Below are positions 1-6,845 of a stretch of 13,423 bases of DNA, in pieces. Positions within the stretch are counted from its first letter, which is position 1; each line of letters opens with the position of its first letter. The position numbers and the translations under genes were made by a program. The stretch is from an uncultured Lachnospiraceae bacterium (lineage in GTDB: Bacteria > Bacillota > Clostridia > Lachnospirales > Lachnospiraceae): the NCBI GenBank assembly GCA_948665105.1, contig CAPNGW010000033.1:1-13423 (forward strand), written 5' to 3'. The notes below the pieces were generated by a model that was given only the letters and a program-made list of their open reading frames with translations, was not told the origin of the DNA and did not search any database.

Positions 1-155
1 TACCCGGCGTGGACAATGGCGCTGTTGGCCTTTGAGGTGCCACAGCACACATCCTCCTCTTTCTCCAGAAGGCAGGCCCTTACCCGGTAGCGGGACAATT
101 CCCTGGCCACCGCCGTTCCAATCACCCCGCCTCCGATTATAATTACATCATACAT
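1..155 (-). CDS. FAD-dependent oxidoreductase, glycerol-3-phosphate dehydrogenase type (N-terminal fragment)
   Basis: Only the first 51 codons are in the window; the gene continues past the left edge. The translation opens MYDVIIIGGGVIGTAVAREL, a Rossmann dinucleotide-binding motif (GGGVIG) at the extreme N-terminus, as in FAD enzymes of the DAO/GlpA superfamily. A glutamate about 30 residues in (LLEKEEDV) fits the residue that binds the FAD ribose. The following GTSKANSAIVHAG is typical of anaerobic glycerol-3-phosphate dehydrogenases and related L-2-hydroxyglutarate oxidases. The ATG at 153-155 follows a strong GGGGGGAT ribosome binding site. It is on the same strand as the AraC gene upstream but 173 bases away, so it probably has its own transcript; no clear promoter was found in the gap. 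The FAD superfamily is secure, but the substrate cannot be fixed from this fragment. Confidence 0.85.
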   Translation of the reverse strand, partial: MYDVIIIGGGVIGTAVARELSRYRVRACLLEKEEDVCCGTSKANSAIVHAG

Positions 156-328
156 GAAAATCCCCCCTGTTTCCCTGTTACAGCAGTCTGTCTCAGCCTG
201 CCGATGGAGAACACACCAAGCTTGGCTTCTCTTTCTTTAATTAATGCGGGACTGGCCTTAAATATACCTTCGATTTTAAAAATTTTTTGGCTTCAAAAGG
301 GACTTTAAATCTAAATTGTCAAGGCTCC

Positions 329-1186
329 TTAATGGCTACTATGTTTCCTGCGAAATTCAGAGGGGGACATCCCTGTCTTTGATTTAAAGCAGGAAGAAAA
401 ATTGCAGACATGTTCAAAGCCTGTTTTTTCTGCAATCTCCGCAATTGTAAGGCTCCCCTCCATCAACAGAATTTTTGCCAGGGAAAGCCTTCGGTCTATG
501 ATATATTGGTAAAGCGTCATCCCTGTGGCATTGCGCATAAGCCTGTTGATATGATTTTCATGGTATCCCAGCATATCTGAAATCATTCTTGCAGTAAGGC
601 GCTCAGACAGATTCTCCTGGACGAGCTGCCGGATTCGGTCCAAAAATTCCATGCTGACTTCCCGGTTGTTCTGATAGCAACGCAATATCTCCACAAGAGC
701 GCTCTTTAACGCTCCCGAGTTCCATTCCCGATAAAAAATCGGCCCTTTCCTGTGGGTGTCATCCATCTGGTAAAGCAGCTCCTCCATTCTCTGCATATTC
801 CGGATTACCAGCGGCCTGTTTAACACATCGCAGTCTTCAAACAGCGGAGCCGCAAGCAGCCGGGATGGATTAAATTTATCTGCCTCCACAGGAACCAGCG
901 GCTTCTCACATCCCGCATAATCATCTGTGTAATCAAAATTGAGTATGATGGTATCCAGTGCCCGCACATGTCTGAATTCATAAGGTATCCCAGACGAAAA
1001 TAGTACCAGCGTCCCCTCCTCCAAAGAATATGTCTCATCTTTTATCTGCAGCTCTGCACTTCCACCATGGATATAAAACAGACGGCAATCGTAAGCCTTT
1101 ACCCATCGGGAACGGGAAACTGTTCTTCCGCTTAAGACATTGCGTACAAAGGGATTTATTTGTGACAGCAACACTTTTTCTTTCAT
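329..1186 (-). CDS. AraC-family transcriptional regulator with N-terminal cupin domain
   Basis: This is a 285-residue cytoplasmic DNA-binding regulator. Residues about 25-90 form a cupin-like sensor domain (FYIHGGSAELQIKDE, then the LEEGTLVLFSSGIPYEFRH turn typical of AraC-type cupins). Residues about 180-282 are the double helix-turn-helix: the first helix pair is near 198-219 (LTARMISDMLGYHENHINRLM) and the second near 246-268, ending in the usual GMSPSEFRR. The length is normal for the family. There are no membrane segments, so the ligand is probably a small intracellular molecule. The start is preceded by only a modest AGTGAAG ribosome binding site. The gene diverges from the two-gene Fe-S operon starting at 1415 with 228 bases between them, which suggests it controls that operon and perhaps itself. 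The family call is firm; the target and ligand are inferred or unknown. Confidence 0.93.
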   Translation of the reverse strand: MKEKVLLSQINPFVRNVLSGRTVSRSRWVKAYDCRLFYIHGGSAELQIKDETYSLEEGTLVLFSSGIPYEFRHVRALDTIILNFDYTDDYAGCEKPLVPVEADKFNPSRLLAAPLFEDCDVLNRPLVIRNMQRMEELLYQMDDTHRKGPIFYREWNSGALKSALVEILRCYQNNREVSMEFLDRIRQLVQENLSERLTARMISDMLGYHENHINRLMRNATGMTLYQYIIDRRLSLAKILLMEGSLTIAEIAEKTGFEHVCNFSSCFKSKTGMSPSEFRRKHSSH

Positions 1187-1222
1187 TATACTTCACTCTT
1201 TCATTGGTATATTTTTCTTTCT

Positions 1223-1252
1223 ATTATCCTCAGTTTCTTTCCATACTCACAA
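1223..1252 (-). promoter_or_regulatory. Putative promoter of the cupin/AraC regulator
   Basis: Read on the minus strand, there is a -35-like TTGTGA (1247-1252), an 18-base spacer and a -10-like GATAAT (1223-1228). This would start transcription near 1216, about 30 bases before the ATG at 1186. The hexamers match consensus at 4 of 6 and 5 of 6 positions. It is predicted from sequence only, in AT-rich DNA where chance matches are common. Confidence 0.4.
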
Positions 1253-1296
1253 GTGTAAAAAAAGTAAAAACCATGGAATTTGAGAAAATGAAAATG

Positions 1297-1350
1297 TTGG
1301 TTTTACAAAACTTTCTGTTTATTTTGCAAATTCATTCCGAAATTGGTTTT
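1297..1350. repeat. Repeated TTGGTTTT boxes, possible AraC operator
   Basis: TTGGTTTT occurs at 1297-1304 and again at 1343-1350, 46 bases apart, in the control region between the divergent AraC gene and the Fe-S operon. A near-inverted relative (GTAAAAACCA) begins at about 1264, facing the first box. The second box lies directly upstream of the -10 element at 1354-1359, where an activator could contact polymerase. AraC proteins commonly bind spaced repeats upstream of the promoters they activate. The boxes are short and AT-rich, so the assignment is tentative. Confidence 0.3.
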
Positions 1351-1359
1351 CGTTATAAT
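1331..1359 (+). promoter_or_regulatory. Putative activator-dependent promoter of the Fe-S operon
   Basis: A perfect TATAAT -10 element sits at 1354-1359, 55 bases before the ATG at 1415. The hexamer at the correct 17-base spacing (TTCATT, 1331-1336) is a poor -35, and no TG extended -10 is present. A consensus -10 with a weak -35 suits a promoter that needs an activator, and the divergent AraC protein is the obvious candidate. The predicted transcription start is near 1366. Confidence 0.5.
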
Positions 1360-1414
1360 GAAATCAGCAGTCAAATTACCGTGCTAAAAAATACAGAATA
1401 AGCGAGGTAGGAAA

Positions 1415-2470
1415 ATGGCAAGATTTAATGAAGAGCTGACCAGTGCAAAAGTGAAAGAGTTGGCAATTGAATACGGAGCAGATTTATGCGGTATTGCTTC
1501 TATGGACCGATTCGAAGGCGCACCAAAACAGAATGATCCCCGCTATATTTTCCCGGGAGCAAAATCCATGATTGTACTTGGCTACCGTATTCCCCGCGGA
1601 GTCCTTCGTGGAATTGAAGAGGGAACTCATTTTATCGACTATTCATCCATGGGATATGCAGCGCTTAATAAGGTATACGCCCCCATGACTCTTTGGAAGC
1701 TGGCAAGGGATTTCGAGGATATGGGCTGGGAGGCCGTAACACTCATGAACATTAACGGCGGCGAGGCTGTGAATTCCGTTACCGGCAATTTCCGTGAAAA
1801 CTGGAGTGTTCCTGTGGAGGAGGGGAAGCCTTATCCGGACGTTTTGGTTCATTTCCGCTATGCGGCTTACTTAGCCGGGCTGGGCGAAATCGGCTGGAGC
1901 AACGTGTTTTTGACACCCGAATTTGGTCCCAGAACACGCTTTAACTTACTGATGACCGACGCTCCTCTAAAGCCAGACCCGGTCATGAAGCCGGGAACCC
2001 TCTGCAACAGATGTAAATTATGTGTAAAAAGCTGTAACGGCGCCCTTTCCAATACTGAGACCACAAAAGTGACTCTGGGCGGGTATGAAATCGAGACTGC
2101 AAAATTTGATGCTTTAAAATGTGAGTACGGTATAAAATACGGATGTGATGATACTGCCAGTCCCTTCCTTGTTGAATACCCGCATGTTTACGAATATGGC
2201 CGCTCGGTGGAAGGCGGCCGCGGATGTATCAGAGCATGCATGGTACACTTAGAGCAACGGGGAATCCTGGAAAATAAATTCCACAATAAATTCCGTACCA
2301 AGCCCGAATGGAAGGTGGACCTCAACGCTCCGCATCCCTATCCGGAATACATTCAAAAAGAGTATATAGAGACCGGAAAATGTGAGGACGCCAACGCCTA
2401 CAATGAGTATTATGAAAGTACAAATATAGGTTCTGAGAAGCACAAAGTAACCGCAAAGCAAACAGATTGA
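1415..2470 (+). CDS. 4Fe-4S protein of the epoxyqueuosine reductase/reductive dehalogenase-like superfamily
   Basis: This 351-residue protein has no signal peptide or membrane segment, so it is probably cytoplasmic. Residues about 145-185 (LAGLGEIGWSNVFLTPEFGPRTRFNLLMTD) match the conserved core of the QueG/reductive-dehalogenase-like superfamily. A ferredoxin motif C197-x2-C200-x2-C203-x3-C207 follows, but ends CNGAL rather than the usual CP. Further cysteines at 236, 244, 271 and 275 (GGRGCIRACMVHLE) may hold a second cluster in an unusual arrangement. Characterised superfamily members use a base-off cobalamin and two 4Fe-4S clusters for reductive chemistry; whether this one binds cobalamin cannot be read from the sequence. 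The start follows AGGTAGG. It is the first gene of an operon with the U32-like gene 8 bases downstream. It is not orthologous enough to QueG to call it that, and the substrate is unknown. Confidence 0.8.
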   Translation: MARFNEELTSAKVKELAIEYGADLCGIASMDRFEGAPKQNDPRYIFPGAKSMIVLGYRIPRGVLRGIEEGTHFIDYSSMGYAALNKVYAPMTLWKLARDFEDMGWEAVTLMNINGGEAVNSVTGNFRENWSVPVEEGKPYPDVLVHFRYAAYLAGLGEIGWSNVFLTPEFGPRTRFNLLMTDAPLKPDPVMKPGTLCNRCKLCVKSCNGALSNTETTKVTLGGYEIETAKFDALKCEYGIKYGCDDTASPFLVEYPHVYEYGRSVEGGRGCIRACMVHLEQRGILENKFHNKFRTKPEWKVDLNAPHPYPEYIQKEYIETGKCEDANAYNEYYESTNIGSEKHKVTAKQTD

Positions 2471-2478
2471 GGTTAAAA

Positions 2479-3471
2479 ATGAAATACGCCATCGGATATT
2501 TTGAACAGGATGAGTTCGAACGTCCTTTCACCCGGGCACTACAGGATTTTCAGGAATGGATTGGTGAGGTTTATTTTCCCTGGCCCACAATAACAACCTG
2601 CCGAAGTACCCTGACGGGCAGACAGGTCCAGGAAAAGCTGGTGGAAGCTCTGCATTTCGCGCATTCGCTGGGAATTCCTTTGAACCTGCTCTGTAATGCC
2701 AACTGTTACGGCGGACGGGCATTATCGAAGGCTTTCGAAAAAACGCTGCTGGATACCATAGAGGAAATTACACACTGCATAGGCTCTGTCTATGCAGTGA
2801 CAACCACCTCGTTGTCAGCGGCACACATCATTAAAAAATATTTTCCAAAAATTCAGACCCGGGCATCTGTGAATATGCGGCTTGGAACACCGGAAGCTGC
2901 CCGGCCTCTTTTTCCATATTTTGATGGGTTTTATTTGCCCCGTGAATTCAACTATGATTTTGCCGCCATACAGGAATGGAAAAATGTATTGGGCGCCAGG
3001 CCACTGTATCTGCTGGCAAACAGCGGCTGTATGCCCTGGTGTCCCGGACAGACATTTCATGACAATCTGGTGGCCCACGAGGAGGAAATCTCCCAGACCC
3101 GCAATATAGAAGGCTTTATGCCATATGTCTGCTGGTCCTACTACCCCCAAAATCCTCATCTGCTTCTGAATGGGACATGGATCAGGCCCGAGGATATCTC
3201 CCACTATGAAAAAGAGTTTTCTTTGATTAAGCTTGCCACCAGAATCCATAAAAGGCCTTACAGTGTCATAAAAGCTTATGCAAGAAGAAGCTTTCATGGA
3301 AACGTGCTGAATTTGCTGGAGCCGGATCATACTGCACTGCTGAAAGGAGCCATGCTGGACAATACCAGGTTTCCTAAAGACTGGTTTCAACTGAAAAAGG
3401 ACAACCTGCTTGACTTTAGGAAGACCTATAATGCTGTTTTTTCTGCACCACCAAAGCAGTGGCGGGATTGA
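2479..3471 (+). CDS. U32-like (peptidase U32/UbiV-type) protein with conserved cysteines
   Basis: I place the start at ATG 2479 (330 residues), because GAGG at 2469-2472 sits at ideal spacing. An in-frame TTG at 2467 would overlap the previous stop codon and has no ribosome binding site of its own. The sequence resembles the U32 TIM-barrel family: LLCNANCYGG (71-79), ASVNMRLGTPEAARPL (129-144), GFYLPREFNYD (150-160), LLANSGCMPWCPG (178-190) and a TWIRPEDISHYE segment (233-244). Cysteines at 41, 184, 188 and 218 could ligate an iron-sulfur cluster; the C-x3-C pair recalls UbiV, a U32 protein that binds 4Fe-4S. U32 proteins include RNA and ubiquinone hydroxylation factors as well as proteins annotated as collagenase-like peptidases. 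There is no signal peptide. The tight coupling to the upstream Fe-S reductase suggests they act together. Family membership is moderately certain; function is unknown. Confidence 0.65.
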   Translation: MKYAIGYFEQDEFERPFTRALQDFQEWIGEVYFPWPTITTCRSTLTGRQVQEKLVEALHFAHSLGIPLNLLCNANCYGGRALSKAFEKTLLDTIEEITHCIGSVYAVTTTSLSAAHIIKKYFPKIQTRASVNMRLGTPEAARPLFPYFDGFYLPREFNYDFAAIQEWKNVLGARPLYLLANSGCMPWCPGQTFHDNLVAHEEEISQTRNIEGFMPYVCWSYYPQNPHLLLNGTWIRPEDISHYEKEFSLIKLATRIHKRPYSVIKAYARRSFHGNVLNLLEPDHTALLKGAMLDNTRFPKDWFQLKKDNLLDFRKTYNAVFSAPPKQWRD

Positions 3472-3519
3472 AAAGAGGCTGTTGCGCCATAGATTATCCA
3501 TCTATTTTGCAACAGCCTC
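3471..3519 (-). terminator. Rho-independent terminator of the sugar operon
   Basis: A perfect 11-base-pair stem (GAGGCTGTTGC 3475-3485 with GCAACAGCCTC 3509-3519) encloses a 23-base loop that holds a second 6-base-pair stem (ATAGAT 3489-3494 with ATCTAT 3500-3505). On the minus strand the stem is followed by TTTT (3474-3471), so it best fits termination of the operon ending at 3556. On the plus strand no T-run follows, but the stem may still slow transcripts leaving the U32-like gene, whose stop codon ends at 3471. Confidence 0.8.
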
Positions 3520-3555
3520 CGGTACGGGGTGAAATACATGGCGATAAAAAACTCC

Positions 3556-4605
3556 TTATTCCCCGATATGTATAACGGCTTTCACGATGTCCCCTTTATG
3601 ATGCACACTATAGTCCATTGCCTTCTGTGCCTCATCAAGCTCAAATACATCTGTTACGATACCCTTTAAGTTCACTTTCCCTGCTGCCACCGCATCAATC
3701 GCCATGGGGTAAATATGGCGATACCGGAACACGGATTTCAGCGTCAGCTCCTTATCCAGCACCATGCTCATGGGAAGCGTCATTTCGCCGCTCTTACTGT
3801 AGCCTACAAGTACAATATGCGCCCCCTTCTTTGCCACTTGGATTGCCTGGCTGGCAGTAATCTTGGTTCCTGCGGTCTCAATTACCAAATCCACACCATT
3901 TTCGTCCGTCAGTTCTTTTACTCTTTCTATGACATCCTCCTTTGCCCCATTGATGACGCCGGCAGCTCCCAGCTCCAAGGCCTTCTCCAACCGTTTCTCC
4001 ATAATATCTACCACGTATACCTCAGATATGCCTCTGGCCTTCAATGCCATCATGGAAACAAGGCCGATACACCCCGCCCCCATAACGATTGCACGCTGTC
4101 CCAGGTGGGCATCACCCTGAATGGCTGCATGGAAGCCAACCGCAAGGGGCTCTATCAAGGCGCCTTCCAGCGTACTCACATTATCCGGCAGCTTAAAGCA
4201 GAGGTCGGCCTCATGTGCCACATATTCCTGGAATACCCCGTCTACCGGAGGTGTTGCAAAAAATATCACATCCGGGCATAAATTATAGCGCCCTGTTTTA
4301 CAGAACTCGCAGTGCCCGCAAGTCTTTCCCGGCTCCAGGGCCACCCTGTCACCGACCTTTAAATGTTTCACATTTTTCCCAACCGCAACAACCGTTCCTC
4401 CCGGCTCATGTCCAAGGACAAACGGCGGCTCCACCACAAAATCTCCGATGGCTCCTGTCTCGTAATAATGCAAATCGCTTCCGCAGATTCCCACATACTC
4501 TAATTTAACCAGCACCTCATTATCCTTTGCCTCTGGGATATCCCGCTCCTCAATCTCTATCTGTCCAATGCTCTGCATAACTGCAGCTTTCATTTTTCCT
4601 TCCAT
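3556..4605 (-). CDS. Zinc-dependent polyol dehydrogenase (sorbitol/xylitol dehydrogenase-like)
   Basis: This 349-residue enzyme of the medium-chain dehydrogenase/reductase family probably oxidises a secondary alcohol of a polyol to a ketose using NAD+. Catalytic zinc ligands are visible as C41 (CGSDLHYYETG), H66 and E67 (GHEPGG) and E152 (LIEPLAVG). The structural zinc site is C96, C99, C102 and C110 (CGHCEFCKTGRYNLC). The nucleotide fold has GAGCIG at 176-181 and an acidic residue, D200, at the end of the second strand, which favours NAD+ over NADP+. The length matches sorbitol dehydrogenase. ATG 4605 follows AGGAG at a workable distance; the in-frame ATG at 4593 (MKAAVMQ) is an alternative with poorer spacing. 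It is the last gene of the sugar operon, 65 bases after the hydrolase gene. The exact polyol is not determined, and butanediol- or threonine-type activity is a less likely alternative. Confidence 0.88.
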   Translation of the reverse strand: MEGKMKAAVMQSIGQIEIEERDIPEAKDNEVLVKLEYVGICGSDLHYYETGAIGDFVVEPPFVLGHEPGGTVVAVGKNVKHLKVGDRVALEPGKTCGHCEFCKTGRYNLCPDVIFFATPPVDGVFQEYVAHEADLCFKLPDNVSTLEGALIEPLAVGFHAAIQGDAHLGQRAIVMGAGCIGLVSMMALKARGISEVYVVDIMEKRLEKALELGAAGVINGAKEDVIERVKELTDENGVDLVIETAGTKITASQAIQVAKKGAHIVLVGYSKSGEMTLPMSMVLDKELTLKSVFRYRHIYPMAIDAVAAGKVNLKGIVTDVFELDEAQKAMDYSVHHKGDIVKAVIHIGE

Positions 4606-4670
4606 GGTTTCTTTCTCCTGATATTAATTTTTTATCTTAAAAATACCGTCTGTTGCCCACTATGATGTTT

Positions 4671-5876
4671 TTATAGCTCTTTACCGCGAATGATATTTGT
4701 CACCTTCTTATGGTAATCCACATCACGCCATAGCTTGATAAACTGGGGCTCACAGAAATTTGACTGGCAATTAAAGGTATAGCCGTATTTATATCCAAGC
4801 TTTGCGGCCATCATACCCGCATCTTTTATCATATCATAGCTAAGCATGGGGTGTTCCACCCACATAATACTTCCCCATCCCTCCGTGTTTCCCACCGGGA
4901 TGCCATAATGTTTTCCTTTTTCCGCCACGTATGCTATCTTTTCTTCCATCTGCTCCTGGCACAGAGAGCGGTTTTTATGCCAGCTTTCAAGAATGCGCTC
5001 ATTCAGCCTTTCAAAATCAATATCCGGAGGCATCATTCTCTGCCCGTGGTAGTGATGCTCGGCTTTATCTTTTGTCATGGTATTGCATCCAAAAACCGCA
5101 ATCGTATCATCATACCCTGTGCCCTTCAAAAATCCAGAAAATTCTGCCCAGATATGTGCATCCAGAAAATCGTAATCTGTAAAATCCATATCCAGGTTTT
5201 CGTTGAAAAACTCAATCGCCTGGCAGGCCGAAAAAGGTATCTTTGGCCAGCGTTTTTGCAACTCGCACACTACCTGTCCAAAATATCCGCGATAAAATTC
5301 CTTTTGCTGCTGATTCAGCGTTTCCTCCGAGGTTTTCCTGCTTTGCAGCTGGTCCATGAACCATTTGTTACACGTCCCAAAAGGAATTTCATTGCTTATA
5401 TCCACACCGATTACCTGATTGAGACAGTTATTATCACTTAAAAACTGAAGTGTCTCATCCCATATACGAACCAGCTCTTTGGGCCCTTTCAGCCATTCGT
5501 TGCGGGGTTCGGCGGTTGGCTTCAGCCAGGTGGACAAAAGTACATATACATTGCGGCTCTCGCATTTTTTCAGGAAATCAACAATATCTCTTCTGGGATA
5601 TGTATACACTGTCCATGGACTGCCCCACTGTGCAAATCCATACCAATGAAAGCCAAACCCCGCCGGGTCTAAAAACCTCTCAGAATTTGTTCCGTCAGGA
5701 GCATTGGCAATCATATGGGGAAAGGCATCAATTCTGACTGCATTATATCCGCGCTCTACCAGCTCATCCAATGCCTGATCGTAGCTTTCAAATCCTCCCC
5801 CTGCATATCTTCTTCTAAGCCAGGAAGAGTCCCACATAGTGATTGCTATCGGCTCTTTTAATTGATCTATTCTCAT
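4671..5876 (-). CDS. Cellulase-like (clan GH-A, GH5-related) glycoside hydrolase, cytoplasmic
   Basis: This 401-residue protein looks like a TIM-barrel glycosidase. Visible motifs are YNAVRIDAFPHM (44-55) near the second strand, VIGVDISNE (155-163) with E163 as likely acid/base, DAHIW (239-243) with H241 in the usual active-site position, and GNTEGWGS (329-336) with E332 as likely nucleophile. The SNE and TEGW motifs place it near GH5-like cellulases, but I cannot assign a numbered family. There is no signal peptide or carbohydrate-binding module, so it probably acts inside the cell on short imported saccharides rather than on polymers. The start at 5876 follows a strong AGGAGG. It lies 48 bases after the second permease gene and before the polyol dehydrogenase gene. 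A non-catalytic or isomerase-like role on the same fold is possible. Confidence 0.75.
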   Translation of the reverse strand: MRIDQLKEPIAITMWDSSWLRRRYAGGGFESYDQALDELVERGYNAVRIDAFPHMIANAPDGTNSERFLDPAGFGFHWYGFAQWGSPWTVYTYPRRDIVDFLKKCESRNVYVLLSTWLKPTAEPRNEWLKGPKELVRIWDETLQFLSDNNCLNQVIGVDISNEIPFGTCNKWFMDQLQSRKTSEETLNQQQKEFYRGYFGQVVCELQKRWPKIPFSACQAIEFFNENLDMDFTDYDFLDAHIWAEFSGFLKGTGYDDTIAVFGCNTMTKDKAEHHYHGQRMMPPDIDFERLNERILESWHKNRSLCQEQMEEKIAYVAEKGKHYGIPVGNTEGWGSIMWVEHPMLSYDMIKDAGMMAAKLGYKYGYTFNCQSNFCEPQFIKLWRDVDYHKKVTNIIRGKEL

Positions 5877-5924
5877 CTTATTTTCCTCCTTATCTACTCA
5901 GTCCCGTCCTGAGTCAGCGCACCA

Positions 5925-6830
5925 TCAGCCTTTCACAGATCCAATCATGACACCCTTGACAAAATATTTTTGCACGAATGGATAAATACACATCAACGGC
6001 AGCGTGGACACGACAATCACAACGTTCTTCAGTGAAGCCGACAATCCCTGTACCGCCGCAACCACCTCCGGATCCAGGTCACCGGAGCCGAAGCTGCCGA
6101 TTATCAGAACCTCCCTGAGACATACCTGCAGCGGATACAAATCGCCATCGGACAGGTATAAAAATGCATTAAAGAAATTGTTCCACTGCTCCACCGCATA
6201 AAACATTGCAATAACCGCGATAATCGGCTTGGAAAGCGGTAAAACAAAGCTTGTAAAGTATTTGAATGTGTTACATCCATCCACACGGGTGGCCTCTTCC
6301 AGCTCCTTGGGAATTGTATTTTCTATATAATTGCGCATGATAACAACATTATAGAAAGAAATCGCGGTCGGCAGCAAAACTGCCCACACACTGTTCAACA
6401 GCTTTAAATCCCTGACCACCATATAAGTGGGAATCATGCCGCCGCTGAAAATCATCGTAATCAGGAACATTTTGTTAAAAAACTTTCTTCCGGAAAACTG
6501 CTTCTGCGACAGCGGAAACGCACAGAGCAGCGAGAGGGTCACACTCAGTATTGTTCCCGTAACAGTATAAAAAATGGTATTTCGATACCCTATCCAGATT
6601 TTTTTGAATTTGAGAATGATGCGGTAATTTTCCAGCGTAGGATCCACCGGCCATAGCAAAACCTTTCCTGCATTTACCGCCGAACCAGCTGAAAAAGATG
6701 CTGCCACAACATTCAGCAGGGGGATTAAAACAATCAGCGCCATCAAAAGTATTACGATAATCGCAACTGCGTTAAACACCCTGTCTCCCCTTTTTTTCCT
6801 CATTCCATGAAATATCTTTGTCCTTTGCAT
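5925..6830 (-). CDS. Carbohydrate ABC transporter permease (LplC/YtcP type)
   Basis: This 301-residue inner-membrane permease has about six hydrophobic segments, the first at residues 20-45. The cytoplasmic EAA loop that docks the ATPase is clear at about 179-190 (EEATRVDGCNTF). The C-terminal VQKYFVKGVMIGSVKG is the hallmark ending of LplC/YtcP permeases, the MalG-like partner in Lpl-type importers. The start has an AAGGTGAT ribosome binding site and follows the other permease gene by only 15 bases, so the two are surely co-transcribed. Together they would form the transmembrane channel for the sugar delivered by the lipoprotein encoded upstream. No ATPase gene lies in the window, which is usual for these importers because a shared ATPase is encoded elsewhere. 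Confidence 0.95.
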   Translation of the reverse strand: MQRTKIFHGMRKKRGDRVFNAVAIIVILLMALIVLIPLLNVVAASFSAGSAVNAGKVLLWPVDPTLENYRIILKFKKIWIGYRNTIFYTVTGTILSVTLSLLCAFPLSQKQFSGRKFFNKMFLITMIFSGGMIPTYMVVRDLKLLNSVWAVLLPTAISFYNVVIMRNYIENTIPKELEEATRVDGCNTFKYFTSFVLPLSKPIIAVIAMFYAVEQWNNFFNAFLYLSDGDLYPLQVCLREVLIIGSFGSGDLDPEVVAAVQGLSASLKNVVIVVSTLPLMCIYPFVQKYFVKGVMIGSVKG

Positions 6831-6845
6831 TACATCACCTTATCC

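Noticed and set aside
216..225. Ten-base palindrome CCAAGCTTGG between the AraC gene and the FAD oxidoreductase gene.
   Set aside because: It has no loop or T-run for a terminator and no repeat partner. A short palindrome like this is expected by chance.
317..322. Consensus TTGACA on the minus strand just after the AraC stop codon, a possible -35 for the FAD oxidoreductase gene.
   Set aside because: No acceptable -10 lies at 16-19 bases; the hexamer at 17 bases reads CTTTTG.
1030..1401. Plus-strand open frame of 123 codons overlapping the start of the cupin/AraC gene.
   Set aside because: It is antisense to a clear AraC protein for half its length, then runs through AT-rich intergenic DNA. 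It has no ribosome binding site or recognisable domain.
2815..3501. Minus-strand open frame of 228 codons opposite the U32-like gene.
   Set aside because: It is the antisense shadow of a gene with conserved family motifs, a good ribosome binding site and operon context. Its own translation has no recognisable motif.
4851..5441. Plus-strand open frame of 196 codons opposite the cellulase-like gene.
   Set aside because: The minus-strand frame carries the glycosidase motifs and a strong AGGAGG. This frame is an antisense by-product.
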